Below, piece after piece: positions 43,926-52,153 of a DNA stretch of 64,000 nucleotides. Each line of letters opens with the position of its first letter. The first letter of the stretch is position 1. The translations under genes and the position numbers were made by a program. The stretch covers positions 5,165,495 to 5,229,494 of the forward strand of contig CP036272.1 of assembly GCA_007745635.1 (NCBI GenBank), given 5' to 3'. The DNA comes from Stieleria bergensis (GTDB lineage Bacteria > Planctomycetota > Planctomycetia > Pirellulales > Pirellulaceae). A model generated the notes under the pieces. The model was not told where the DNA came from and ran no database searches. It was given only the letters and a program-made list of their open reading frames with translations.

Positions 43926-44978
43926 ATGCCCCAATCCATCACAGAACTTCTCGGTGACGCCGCCGAATCCCTCCTCGGTCACGAATGCCAAACCATTGAC
44001 CGCGGGCGGTTGCATGTTCCGGGGCCTGACTTCTTGGAGCGAGTCGTCGCCAACAGCGATCGAAACCAACGTGTTATCAATCAGCTAGCTCGACTGTTCG
44101 GACACGGACGCTTGTCGGGCACGGGCTATGTCTCGATCCTGCCGGTGGATCAGGGAATCGAGCATTCCGCGGGAGCTTCCTTTGCACCTAACCCTGATTA
44201 TTTCGATCCCGAGAACATCGTTCGTTTGGCAATGGAAGGTGGGTGCAACGCGGTTGCTTCGACGATCGGCGTCTTGGGAGCGGTCTCACGTAAGTACGCT
44301 CATCGAATTCCGTTCCTGGTGAAGATCAACCACAACGAATTGCTAAGCTATCCGAACAGCTACGACCAGGTGATGTTCGCCAGCGTCGATCGAGCGTATG
44401 ACCTTGGGGCGACCGCCGTCGGTGCAACCATTTATTTCGGGTCCGATGAATCGCGTCGCCAGATCATCGAAGTCGCTGAGGCGTTTGAGCATGCTCACGA
44501 ACTGGGCATGGCGACGGTGCTGTGGTGCTATCTTCGCAACAGTGAGTTCAAGAAAGACAAGGACTATCACACTTCGGCTGATCTAACCGGCCAAGCCAAC
44601 CACCTCGGTGTGACACTCCAAGCCGACATCATCAAGCAGAAGTTGCCGACCAACAACGGTGGCTACAACGCGATCAAGTTCGGCAAGACTTCGCCGTTGG
44701 TCTACGAAGACCTGACGACCGACCATCCGATTGATTTGTGTCGTTATCAAGTCGCCAACTGCTACATGGGCCGAGCCGGCCTGATCAATTCCGGGGGCGC
44801 ATCGTCGGGGGCGTCGGACCTTGCCGAAGCGGTCAAGACGGCGGTCATCAACAAACGCGCCGGCGGTACGGGGCTGATCTCAGGTCGCAAAGCGTTTCAA
44901 AGACCCATGGCCGACGGCGTCGAATTGCTAAATCGAATTCAGGACGTTTACTTGGACTCCAACATTAAGGTGGCATGA
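43926..44978 (+). CDS. fbaB: Class I fructose-bisphosphate aldolase (FbaB type)
   Basis: 350 residues of the DhnA/FbaB family of archaeal-type class I aldolases. Motifs: [20 protein letters not shown] (N-terminal substrate region), [37 protein letters not shown], and [20 protein letters not shown] near the C-terminus (phosphate site). It cleaves fructose-1,6-bisphosphate by a Schiff-base lysine, needing no metal, which suits conditions where metals are limiting. The first gene of an operon with a 96-residue protein and glgX; its stop overlaps the next start by 4 bp. Confidence 0.88.
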   Translation: MPQSITELLGDAAESLLGHECQTIDRGRLHVPGPDFLERVVANSDRNQRVINQLARLFGHGRLSGTGYVSILPVDQGIEHSAGASFAPNPDYFDPENIVRLAMEGGCNAVASTIGVLGAVSRKYAHRIPFLVKINHNELLSYPNSYDQVMFASVDRAYDLGATAVGATIYFGSDESRRQIIEVAEAFEHAHELGMATVLWCYLRNSEFKKDKDYHTSADLTGQANHLGVTLQADIIKQKLPTNNGGYNAIKFGKTSPLVYEDLTTDHPIDLCRYQVANCYMGRAGLINSGGASSGASDLAEAVKTAVINKRAGGTGLISGRKAFQRPMADGVELLNRIQDVYLDSNIKVA

Positions 44979-45265
44979 TGAAAGATCCATTCATAGATTC
45001 GCAATGGCGAGAGCTTTGTGACCATTTGTCCCGAGTGGCCGAACATCTGGGTGGTCCGCTACGCGAGGCCGACGCCTTCCGTCTTCAAGATCCACCCGAC
45101 CGGTTTTCGCATCTGCTTGATCGTGTGCGAGAAGCAACAACGCTAGCGAACAAATGGCGAGAGACCCAAACGAGTCACCGTCATGACGATGACTTGATCG
45201 ACGAAGCGGGACAAGAGAGTTTTCCTGCCAGCGATCCGCCGACGTTCAGCCACTCGCATGCCTAG
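44975..45265 (+). CDS. Small protein with ESFPASDPP motif
   Basis: 96 residues, soluble, acidic. The N-terminal part is helical ([35 protein letters not shown]). The C-terminal [16 protein letters not shown] is a short conserved motif that recurs at the end of many small uncharacterised bacterial proteins. No function is known. It overlaps the aldolase gene by 4 bp and glgX by 8 bp, so it is made together with both and may be an accessory or regulatory peptide for carbohydrate enzymes. Confidence 0.7.
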   Translation: MMKDPFIDSQWRELCDHLSRVAEHLGGPLREADAFRLQDPPDRFSHLLDRVREATTLANKWRETQTSHRHDDDLIDEAGQESFPASDPPTFSHSHA

Positions 45266-47351
45266 CGCAATCAAAAGAGGTTGGGCAGCGCAAGAAGGCT
45301 CTCCGTTTCCTCTCGGTGTGACATTCATCGAACGTGAAGACGCTTTCAATTTCGCGATCTATTCCAAACACGCCGAGCGGGTGACGTTGCTTTGGTTCGC
45401 TGAATCCGACGTCACCACGCCTCTGTCGCAGTTTGAATTCGACTATCTAACCAACAAGTCCGGTTCGGTGTGGCATTGTCGCATCGACGCCGAGACACTT
45501 CGGGACGCAGCCTACTACGGCTATCAGATCGACGGTCCCGCTCCCGGCGAAAGTTTTAAGTTCCATCGTTTCGATCACGAAAAGTTGCTGCTCGATCCTT
45601 ACGCACACGCGGTTCATTTCCCCGACGGCTTTTCACGCGATGCCGCTCGGACGCCTGGATCGAACGTCGGCCGAGCGGTGTTGGGTGTCCTGCCTCGCAC
45701 GGGATGTCATTTCGACTGGAAAGACGACGTGACCCCACGGCACGATTCAGATCTTGTGATCTACGAACTGCACGTCCGCGGATTCACGCGACATGACAGT
45801 TCGGGTGTCAAGCACGACCGGCAAGGGTCATTCCTCGGCATTTGTGACAAAATCCCCTACTTAAAGGAACTGGGCGTCACGGCCGTCGAATTGATGCCGG
45901 TCTTTCAATTCGATCCAGACGGCCGCAACTATTGGGGATACATGCCGCTGGCGTTGTTCGCACCGCACCATGCCTACGCCAGCGACCCGACCGGATTCCG
46001 ACAACGCGACGAGTTTCGCGAGATGGTTCGGCAACTACACGATGCCGACATCGAAGTGCTGTTGGATGTGGTTTACAACCACACCTGCGAAGGCGATCAC
46101 ACCGGCCCGGTCTACAGTTTCAAGGGCATCGACAACAGCACGTACTATGTCGTCTCGCGAGACGACGATCGACCCTACGCCAACTTCAGCGGCACGGGCA
46201 ACACGTTGCACACGGCCAATCGCACGGTCCGGCGACTGGTCATCGATAGCATGCGGTACTGGGTGCAGGAGATGCACGTCGATGGATTCCGATTTGATCT
46301 GGCGTCGATCTTTACACGAACCACCGACGGCTCGATCAACGCCGACGACCCGCCGATCATCGGTCAAATTGGTGCCGAAGATGACCTTGCCGGAATCCGG
46401 TTGATCGCCGAGCCATGGGACGCATCGGGAGCCTATCAACTCGGTCGCAACTTTCCCGGCATGAATTGGATGCAGTGGAATTCCAGCTTTCGCGAGTGCG
46501 TGCAGCGTTTCGTTCGTGGCGACCGCGGGCTGATCGGCGAATTGATGACGAGGATGTATGGCAGTTGTGACCTGTTCCCCGACGACCGTTTCTATGCGTA
46601 CCGGCCGCACCAAAGCGTCAATTACGTCGCTTCGCATGACGGCATGACGATGGCGGATCTGGTGTCGTTTTCGGCGAAAAACAATTGGGCCAACGGGCAC
46701 GACAACACCGACGGGCCGACCGACTACAGCAGCAATCTGGGCCACGATGGCGTCGAAGATGTTCCTGAGGATATCGCCGGTCGACGCCGCCAACGCGTCA
46801 AAAACTTTTTCGCAATCTTGATGCTATCCGCGGGCACGCCCATGTTTCGGATGGGCGACGAGTTCATGAACACGCAGCGTGGCAACAGCAATCCATACAA
46901 CCAAGACAACGAAACGAGCTGGCTCGATTGGACACAAACAGAAACTAACGACGAAGTGTTGCGGTTCGCATGTATGATGATCGCGTTTCGCAAATCGCAT
47001 CCGTCGATCGGACGATCACGATTTTGGCGTGATGACATCACGTGGTACGGAACGGATCACTTGGTCGATCTATCCGGCGACGCGACTTGCTTGGCGTACT
47101 GCCTTCACGGTGGATCACACCGCGACAATGATCTTTACGTCTTACTTAACAATGGCGACGCTCCCGCCACTTTCGGAATCCAGGAAGGCATCGCGGGTCA
47201 GTGGAAACGCATCGTGGATACGTCCCAACCGTCCACGGGCGACATTGCGACAAAAACGGAAGCCATCACCGTCCGCGATTCGTTCTATGAAGCGAGCCCG
47301 CACAGCGTTGTTATCCTCGTTCGAGACCCGACGGCACTGAACGTGCATTGA
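45258..47351 (+). CDS. glgX: Glycogen debranching enzyme (isoamylase type)
   Basis: 697 residues. An N-terminal CBM48 domain (from FPLGVTFIEREDAFNFAIYS) is followed by a GH13 barrel with all four conserved regions: DVVYNHTCEG (I), DGFRFDLASIF with the nucleophile Asp (II), LIAEPWD with the acid Glu (III), and NYVASHDG (IV). It hydrolyses alpha-1,6 branches of phosphorylase-limited glycogen. Joined to class I aldolase in one operon, it would feed storage glycogen into lower glycolysis. The start overlaps the preceding stop. Confidence 0.93.
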   Translation: MPSAIKRGWAAQEGSPFPLGVTFIEREDAFNFAIYSKHAERVTLLWFAESDVTTPLSQFEFDYLTNKSGSVWHCRIDAETLRDAAYYGYQIDGPAPGESFKFHRFDHEKLLLDPYAHAVHFPDGFSRDAARTPGSNVGRAVLGVLPRTGCHFDWKDDVTPRHDSDLVIYELHVRGFTRHDSSGVKHDRQGSFLGICDKIPYLKELGVTAVELMPVFQFDPDGRNYWGYMPLALFAPHHAYASDPTGFRQRDEFREMVRQLHDADIEVLLDVVYNHTCEGDHTGPVYSFKGIDNSTYYVVSRDDDRPYANFSGTGNTLHTANRTVRRLVIDSMRYWVQEMHVDGFRFDLASIFTRTTDGSINADDPPIIGQIGAEDDLAGIRLIAEPWDASGAYQLGRNFPGMNWMQWNSSFRECVQRFVRGDRGLIGELMTRMYGSCDLFPDDRFYAYRPHQSVNYVASHDGMTMADLVSFSAKNNWANGHDNTDGPTDYSSNLGHDGVEDVPEDIAGRRRQRVKNFFAILMLSAGTPMFRMGDEFMNTQRGNSNPYNQDNETSWLDWTQTETNDEVLRFACMMIAFRKSHPSIGRSRFWRDDITWYGTDHLVDLSGDATCLAYCLHGGSHRDNDLYVLLNNGDAPATFGIQEGIAGQWKRIVDTSQPSTGDIATKTEAITVRDSFYEASPHSVVILVRDPTALNVH

Positions 47352-47399
47352 AAGACAGTCCAAGCGGTAAGCCGCCAATCTGTCCTGCATGAGAACACG

Positions 47400-47951
47400 A
47401 TGAAAACAACCACACCCAACGAAATCGCCGCCAAATTAGAGGCCGGCGAATCGATCGACCTGATCGACGTCCGGATGCCAGTGGAGTTCCGCGAAGTCCA
47501 CGCCGAAGGGGCGCGCTCCGTGCCGCTCGATTCACTCGATCCGCGTGCGTTGATGTCACAGCGAAATGGCTCATCGGGCACACCTTTGTATGTGATGTGC
47601 CGCAGCGGAAACCGATCGCAAATGGCCTGTGAAAAATTCGCCGCTGCTGGCTACGTCGACATCGTCAACGTCGAAGGTGGAACGGCGGCTTGGGAAGCGG
47701 CCGGATTGCCCGTCGTTCGCGGCAAGAAAGCCGTCTCGCTGGAGAGGCAGGTTCGTATCCTCGCGGGCTTCTTGGTTCTGGTCGGTGCGGTGCTGGGCCT
47801 CTTTGTTCATCCCTGGTTCATCGGATTGTCCGCTTTCATCGGTGCCGGACTGATGTTCGCTGGCATCACTGACACCTGCGGCATGGGAATGATGCTGGCC
47901 AAGATGCCATGGAACAGGTGTGACGAAGAATCAGCAAATTGTTCAGTTTGA
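47400..47951 (+). CDS. Rhodanese with DUF2892 membrane anchor
   Basis: 183 residues. A rhodanese domain (residues 1-105) has DLIDVRMPVEFREVHAEGAR and the active-site loop VMCRSGNRS, with Cys near 66. Two hydrophobic helices follow (LAGFLVLVGAVLGLFVHPWF; FIGLSAFIGAGLMFAGITDT), the DUF2892 inner-membrane module, then a cysteine-containing tail. Persulfide sulfur transfer at the membrane is the likely activity. It lies 48 bp after glgX and 22 bp before the MBL-rhodanese gene, starting a sulfur module. Confidence 0.88.
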   Translation: MKTTTPNEIAAKLEAGESIDLIDVRMPVEFREVHAEGARSVPLDSLDPRALMSQRNGSSGTPLYVMCRSGNRSQMACEKFAAAGYVDIVNVEGGTAAWEAAGLPVVRGKKAVSLERQVRILAGFLVLVGAVLGLFVHPWFIGLSAFIGAGLMFAGITDTCGMGMMLAKMPWNRCDEESANCSV

Positions 47952-47973
47952 CGTTCAGAAAGAGTAAAAAGCC

Positions 47974-49371
47974 ATGTTCATCCAACGCTACTACCTTGAG
48001 TGCCTGTCACACGCTTCCTACATGGTGGCGGACGAATCGACCAAACAAGCTGCCATCATTGATCCACAGCGTGACATTGATCACTACGTGGAAGACGCCA
48101 ACGACAAAGGGTTTGAGATCAAGTACGTCATCCTGACGCACTTCCACGCCGACTTCATCGCCGGCCACATCGAACTCCGCGATCGCGTCGGTGCACAGAT
48201 CGTAATGGGACGCCGGGCCGAACCGGAATTCGAGCATCGTGCGATGAGCGATGGCGACCGACTTGAGATGGGACGAGTTCGATTGCAAATCATGGAGACA
48301 CCAGGCCACACGCCGGAAGGAATCACCGTGTTGGCGTTTGACCTGGACGAAAGCGACACGGATCCCAAAGCAGCGTTCACCGGCGACACCCTGTTCATCG
48401 GCGATGTGGGCCGGCCGGACTTGCTGGCATCCATTGGCGTCACCGCCGATGAGCTTGCTGTGATGCTGTACGACTCGACGCACAACAAGCTGATGCAATT
48501 GCCGGACGACACGTTGGTCTATCCAGCTCACGGTGCGGGGAGCATGTGCGGCAAAGCCCTCAGCGACGAAGCCGTTTCGACCATCGGTGAGCAGAAGAAA
48601 TACAACTACGCACTGCAACCAATGTCGCAAGCGGAATTCATCAAGCTGGTCGAAGCGGATCAGCCCGAGGCGCCCGGTTACTTCGTTCACGACGCGATAC
48701 TGAATCGACAGGAACGCGAAAGCCTGGACAAGAGCATGTCGGAAACCATGACGGCGTTGTCACTGGAACAGGTCATTGAATTGCAGTCGGGGGGCGCTCA
48801 GGTGATCGACACCCGTGAAGCAATCGACTTTGCCGGAGCCCATTTGCAAGGAGCCATCAATGTCGGAGTTGATGGCAAGTACGCGACATGGGCCGGCACG
48901 GTCCTGACGAAGGAATCGCCAATCGTCGTGATTGCGGACGCAGAACGCGTGGCCGAGTCCATCATGCGGTTGGGACGGATCGGATTTGATCATGTCGCCG
49001 GCTATTTGAACGAAGGCATGGATGCATTGTCGGATCGTCCGGATCTGGTTTCCGCAGTCCATCGCATCACCGCACCCGCGGTTGATTCTTTGTATGCCGC
49101 ACCGAACATTTTAGATGTCCGCAGCGAAAAGGAATACAGCGGCGGTCACATCGCGGGCAGCATCAACGTTCCGCTCAATCAGTTGGCCGATCGCATGGAC
49201 GAAGTTCCACCGGACGGTCGGTTGGTGGTTCATTGCCAGGGCGGATATCGGTCGTCGATCGCCTGCAGTTTGCTTCAGCGTGCTGGCCGCGAGGACGTTC
49301 GCGATCTGGTCGGCGGCTACAAGGCATGGGTGCAATCGAAGTTGCCCGTTGTTGAACCGGTTGAAAGCTAG
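47974..49371 (+). CDS. MBL-fold persulfide dioxygenase-like protein with two rhodanese domains
   Basis: 465 residues. The N-terminal metallo-beta-lactamase domain has THFHADFIAGHIELRDR (the HxHxDH iron site of ETHE1-type enzymes), METPGHTPEGI, FTGDTLFIGDVGRPD and VYPAHGAGSMCG. The middle rhodanese-like domain (about 255-355) lacks its catalytic Cys (VIADAERVAES in that loop). The last one (about 365-465) keeps it: VVHCQGGYRSSIA. The arrangement is like CstB/BlhA-type proteins, which oxidise glutathione or low-molecular persulfide to sulfite. The next gene, a TauE exporter, could remove that sulfite. Confidence 0.88.
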   Translation: MFIQRYYLECLSHASYMVADESTKQAAIIDPQRDIDHYVEDANDKGFEIKYVILTHFHADFIAGHIELRDRVGAQIVMGRRAEPEFEHRAMSDGDRLEMGRVRLQIMETPGHTPEGITVLAFDLDESDTDPKAAFTGDTLFIGDVGRPDLLASIGVTADELAVMLYDSTHNKLMQLPDDTLVYPAHGAGSMCGKALSDEAVSTIGEQKKYNYALQPMSQAEFIKLVEADQPEAPGYFVHDAILNRQERESLDKSMSETMTALSLEQVIELQSGGAQVIDTREAIDFAGAHLQGAINVGVDGKYATWAGTVLTKESPIVVIADAERVAESIMRLGRIGFDHVAGYLNEGMDALSDRPDLVSAVHRITAPAVDSLYAAPNILDVRSEKEYSGGHIAGSINVPLNQLADRMDEVPPDGRLVVHCQGGYRSSIACSLLQRAGREDVRDLVGGYKAWVQSKLPVVEPVES

Positions 49372-49386
49372 TGCGGAGCCCGTGAG

Positions 49387-50163
49387 ATGTGGATCGTCCT
49401 GGTCGGTGCCACCATCATCGGTTTGACCTTGGGATTGCTGGGTTCGGGTGGCTCGGCGATCACGGTCCCAGTATTGATTTACTTGATCGGTCATGGCGGG
49501 AAAGAGTCGATCGCCGAGTCGATGGCAATCGTCGGATTGATTTCGATCGTCGCGGCCATCCCTTACGGTCGTGCTCACCAGATCGACTGGCGAAGCGTCC
49601 TCTACTTCGGAGTGCCCGGCATGATGGGAACCTACGCGGGGGCTTGGCTGGGAGGCATGTCAAGCGAAGTCGTGCAACTGATCGTGTTCGGGTTCGTTCT
49701 GATCGCGGCGGCCTATTCGATGCTTCGCAAACCACGCCTGGTGGACGAAGCGAACAAAACGGAGACACCGTCGGCCCCGGTGAAATGGATCGCGTTAGAG
49801 GGCACGGGCGTCGGCGTGCTGACCGGATTTGTTGGCGTCGGTGGTGGCTTCCTGATCGTTCCGGCGTTGGTGATGCTTGGCCATCTGCCGATGCGTCTGG
49901 CGATTGGCACCAGCTTGGTCATCATCGCCGCGAAATCAGCGGTGGGCTTTGCCAAGTATCAGTCCGATCTCGCTGCCCACAGCCTGAGCGTCGACATGCG
50001 AACCATCGTGCTATTTGTCGTGATCGGAATCGTCGGCAGCGTCCTCGGACGTTGGGCCAACCAGCGACTGAATCAGCAAACACTCAAACAAGCCTTCGGC
50101 ATCTTCCTGATCGTCCTGGGCGGTTTTGTGATCTTCAGCGAAGGTGCCAAGTTTCTCAGCTAA
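49387..50163 (+). CDS. TauE/SafE family sulfite/anion exporter
   Basis: 258 residues, seven to eight membrane helices. The family repeats are visible: [20 protein letters not shown] and [20 protein letters not shown], the paired GxGG(S/F) motifs at the start of each half. TauE/SafE proteins export sulfite, sulfonates or similar anions. The position 15 bp after the MBL-rhodanese gene strongly suggests removal of sulfite made from persulfide. Start ATG directly follows the previous stop; no other start fits. Confidence 0.9.
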   Translation: MWIVLVGATIIGLTLGLLGSGGSAITVPVLIYLIGHGGKESIAESMAIVGLISIVAAIPYGRAHQIDWRSVLYFGVPGMMGTYAGAWLGGMSSEVVQLIVFGFVLIAAAYSMLRKPRLVDEANKTETPSAPVKWIALEGTGVGVLTGFVGVGGGFLIVPALVMLGHLPMRLAIGTSLVIIAAKSAVGFAKYQSDLAAHSLSVDMRTIVLFVVIGIVGSVLGRWANQRLNQQTLKQAFGIFLIVLGGFVIFSEGAKFLS

Positions 50164-50186
50164 CTCAAAATCAGGAGCCTGTCCTC

Positions 50187-50774
50187 ATGCGTTACCGCTA
50201 TTTCGTGCTTATCACTGCTTTCCTGCTCTTTCCCTTTGCAATCTCGCAAAGCGTGCATGGTCAGGGACGAGGCTTTCGCGGCGGACGATCGACGCCGCAA
50301 GATGACAATCGTCGTGTGGCCGACCAAAACCTAGTTCACTTCCTGTTGAACAATCACGACAAGATCAAGCGAACCGTCAAAGAAATTCCCAACGGTGTGG
50401 AGACCACCACGGAGTCGGATGACGCCCAGGTCGCGGCGAAAATTCAGGAACACGTTCGCTGGATGAAAGTCCGCGTCGAAAAGTCCAAACCAATACGAAT
50501 GCGTGACCTCTTGTTCCGCGAACTCTTTCAGCACACGGACAAGATCAAGATGGTCGTCAAGAGCACGGACAAAGGAGTTCACGTCACCGAAACATCCAAC
50601 GATCCCTACGTCGCAAAACTGATCCAAGCCCACGCCAAAGTCGTCAGCGGATTCGTTGCGAAGGGTTTCGCAGAGGCGAGGCAGAATCATTCCGCTCCGT
50701 CGAGAGTGGAAGCTCCAAACGAGGTACCCGCAGCGAGAAAAAACAACCCTGGAAGAGAGAATAGGAAAAAGTAG
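50187..50774 (+). CDS. Secreted hypothetical protein
   Basis: 195 residues. A signal peptide (residues 1-26, FVLITAFLLFPFAISQSVHG) is followed by a charged domain of two similar halves: VHFLLNNHDKIKRTVKEIPN and LFRELFQHTDKIKMVVKSTD each precede a G-V-x-T/V-T-E-S/T strand (GVETTTESDD; GVHVTETSND), suggesting an internal duplication. No cysteine or catalytic motif is seen. AGGAG lies 11 nt before the ATG. It is 23 bp after tauE. The last 29 residues overlap, on the other strand, the membrane-protein gene at 50687-51055. Function unknown. Confidence 0.75.
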   Translation: MRYRYFVLITAFLLFPFAISQSVHGQGRGFRGGRSTPQDDNRRVADQNLVHFLLNNHDKIKRTVKEIPNGVETTTESDDAQVAAKIQEHVRWMKVRVEKSKPIRMRDLLFRELFQHTDKIKMVVKSTDKGVHVTETSNDPYVAKLIQAHAKVVSGFVAKGFAEARQNHSAPSRVEAPNEVPAARKNNPGRENRKK

Positions 50775-51055
50775 GGGCCAGTTGGAAACCCACCGCCGAA
50801 GAAAGTGCACCAGACATAGAACGCCAGCAGGCTGACAAGTGTGATGCAGCCACCAACGAACTCTTTCCGCCAACCAATCACCATTCCAGCCACGATGCCG
50901 CCAGGAAACAGCAGAAGTCCCACGGCCTCAGTTAAGTTTGGCAGGTTCTTGTTGCCGAAACTACCGGCAACGAACAACGCGAGCAACGCGATGCTGACGA
51001 CGCTCCCACAACGGGCGAGCAATTTCGCGGCTCGACGGCTCAAGTTTACGGTCAT
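50687..51055 (-). CDS. Small four-helix membrane protein
   Basis: 122 residues with about four membrane helices (GSVVSIALLALFVAGSFG; AVGLLLFPGGIVAGMVIGW; CITLVSLLAFYVWCTFFGG; YFFLFSLPGLFFLAAGTSFG). No known family is recognised with certainty. It begins 16 bp after the DHOD-like gene and so ends a six-gene minus-strand operon. Its 3' end overlaps the convergent secreted-protein gene by 88 bp, so one of the two C-termini may have been altered by a deletion. Confidence 0.65.
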   Translation of the reverse strand: MTVNLSRRAAKLLARCGSVVSIALLALFVAGSFGNKNLPNLTEAVGLLLFPGGIVAGMVIGWRKEFVGGCITLVSLLAFYVWCTFFGGGFPTGPYFFLFSLPGLFFLAAGTSFGASTLDGAE

Positions 51056-51071
51056 GGTGCGTGAGCGTTTC

Positions 51072-52121
51072 CTAAGCGGTTGGATGACCCCACTGGTCGC
51101 CGTGAATCGCGTGGCTGGTAACCGCCGTTTCGGCGGCGTCCAAGTGGGCGGCCAGGGCGGTAATGTAGGCGGCTCGGTCTTCGTCGCTGGTGAATTCGAG
51201 CGGGCGTTTGGTTTGTAGGTCGATCATGGATTTCATGTGATGCGATTCCATGAACCGAGTCAGGCCGTCGAGCATGCTGCGGATCGCGTCGGGACCTTCG
51301 CGGTAGATTGCCGAAGTGACCATGGCGACGTCGGCTCCGGATAGCAACGCCTTGATCAGATGATCGGCGTGGCCGAAGCCACCGCTGGCTGCCAAAGGCA
51401 TGGCAGGACAATAGCTGTGAACCTGCATCAACGCGTCGAGTGATTCGGGTTCTTCGTCTGACTTGGTCAATCGCCATCGGCTTGCCAGTCTCAATGTGTC
51501 CAGACACAGATCGACGGTCGGGGCGCGGCCGTGCAGGACCATTCCAGACGCACCCGACAATAGTTGGCGGGCGATGTGTGGAATGCTAGTGAAATTGCGA
51601 CCGAGTTTGACGAAGAGGGGAATCTGTACCGCCGCCTTAAGATCGCGAACCGCGTCCAGGATGGTGGTCTCGATTTCAGCAGAGCTTTCGTAGTTTGCCG
51701 CTCGGCCATGATGCACGTTCAGTTCGATCGCGGCGGCACCGGCTTCCTGTAGCTCGCCCGCGAAATCCATCCAGCCGCCGGCGGTGAATCCGTTCAAGCT
51801 GGCGATGATCGGAAGATTCCCCAGTGTGCTGGAGCGGTTGACCAACGCGAGGTAGGACTCCGCGTCCGGGCATGCCCAGTTGTACGCGGTGCGTTTGGAT
51901 TGAGCCAGAATCGCCCTCTCGCGATCGGTGATTGGACGACCGATCTTGATGCTCCACTCGATCACCTGTTCTTCAAACAGCGACGGCAGCACGATCGCAC
52001 CGGCTCCCGCGTCCTGCATAGCCCGCCGCGTGTGCTCGTTCATCGACATCGGACACGCGCCCACGATGACCGGCGACGTCAACGGAAGCCCGCCGAAGTT
52101 GGTGTGCAATTGAAATGACAT
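51072..52121 (-). CDS. Dihydroorotate-dehydrogenase-like flavoprotein, paralogue 1
   Basis: 349 residues, FMN-binding TIM barrel of the DHOD superfamily. It opens LTSPVIVGACPMSMNEHTRR then AGAGAIVLPSLFEEQVIEW; later IIASLNGFTAGGWMDFAGEL, PLFVKLGRNFTSIPHIARQL and LAASGGFGHADHLIKALLSG (phosphate-binding end). The pyrimidine-enzyme catalytic Ser/Cys loop is not recognisable, so it is probably not PyrD. A paralogue lies at 57930-58988. Redox partner and substrate are unknown. It sits in an operon with USPs and the APH/P-loop fusion. Confidence 0.85.
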   Translation of the reverse strand: MSFQLHTNFGGLPLTSPVIVGACPMSMNEHTRRAMQDAGAGAIVLPSLFEEQVIEWSIKIGRPITDRERAILAQSKRTAYNWACPDAESYLALVNRSSTLGNLPIIASLNGFTAGGWMDFAGELQEAGAAAIELNVHHGRAANYESSAEIETTILDAVRDLKAAVQIPLFVKLGRNFTSIPHIARQLLSGASGMVLHGRAPTVDLCLDTLRLASRWRLTKSDEEPESLDALMQVHSYCPAMPLAASGGFGHADHLIKALLSGADVAMVTSAIYREGPDAIRSMLDGLTRFMESHHMKSMIDLQTKRPLEFTSDEDRAAYITALAAHLDAAETAVTSHAIHGDQWGHPTA

Positions 52122-52153
52122 GGCGAACGACCTCGAAAGTAGAAAAGGTGGAG

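Noticed and set aside
49389..50186. Open frame running from inside tauE into the secreted-protein gene
   Set aside because: The part before 50187 is a shadow of tauE in another frame (arginine-rich, no fold). Only the part from the ATG at 50187, which begins a signal peptide after an AGGAG, is accepted.
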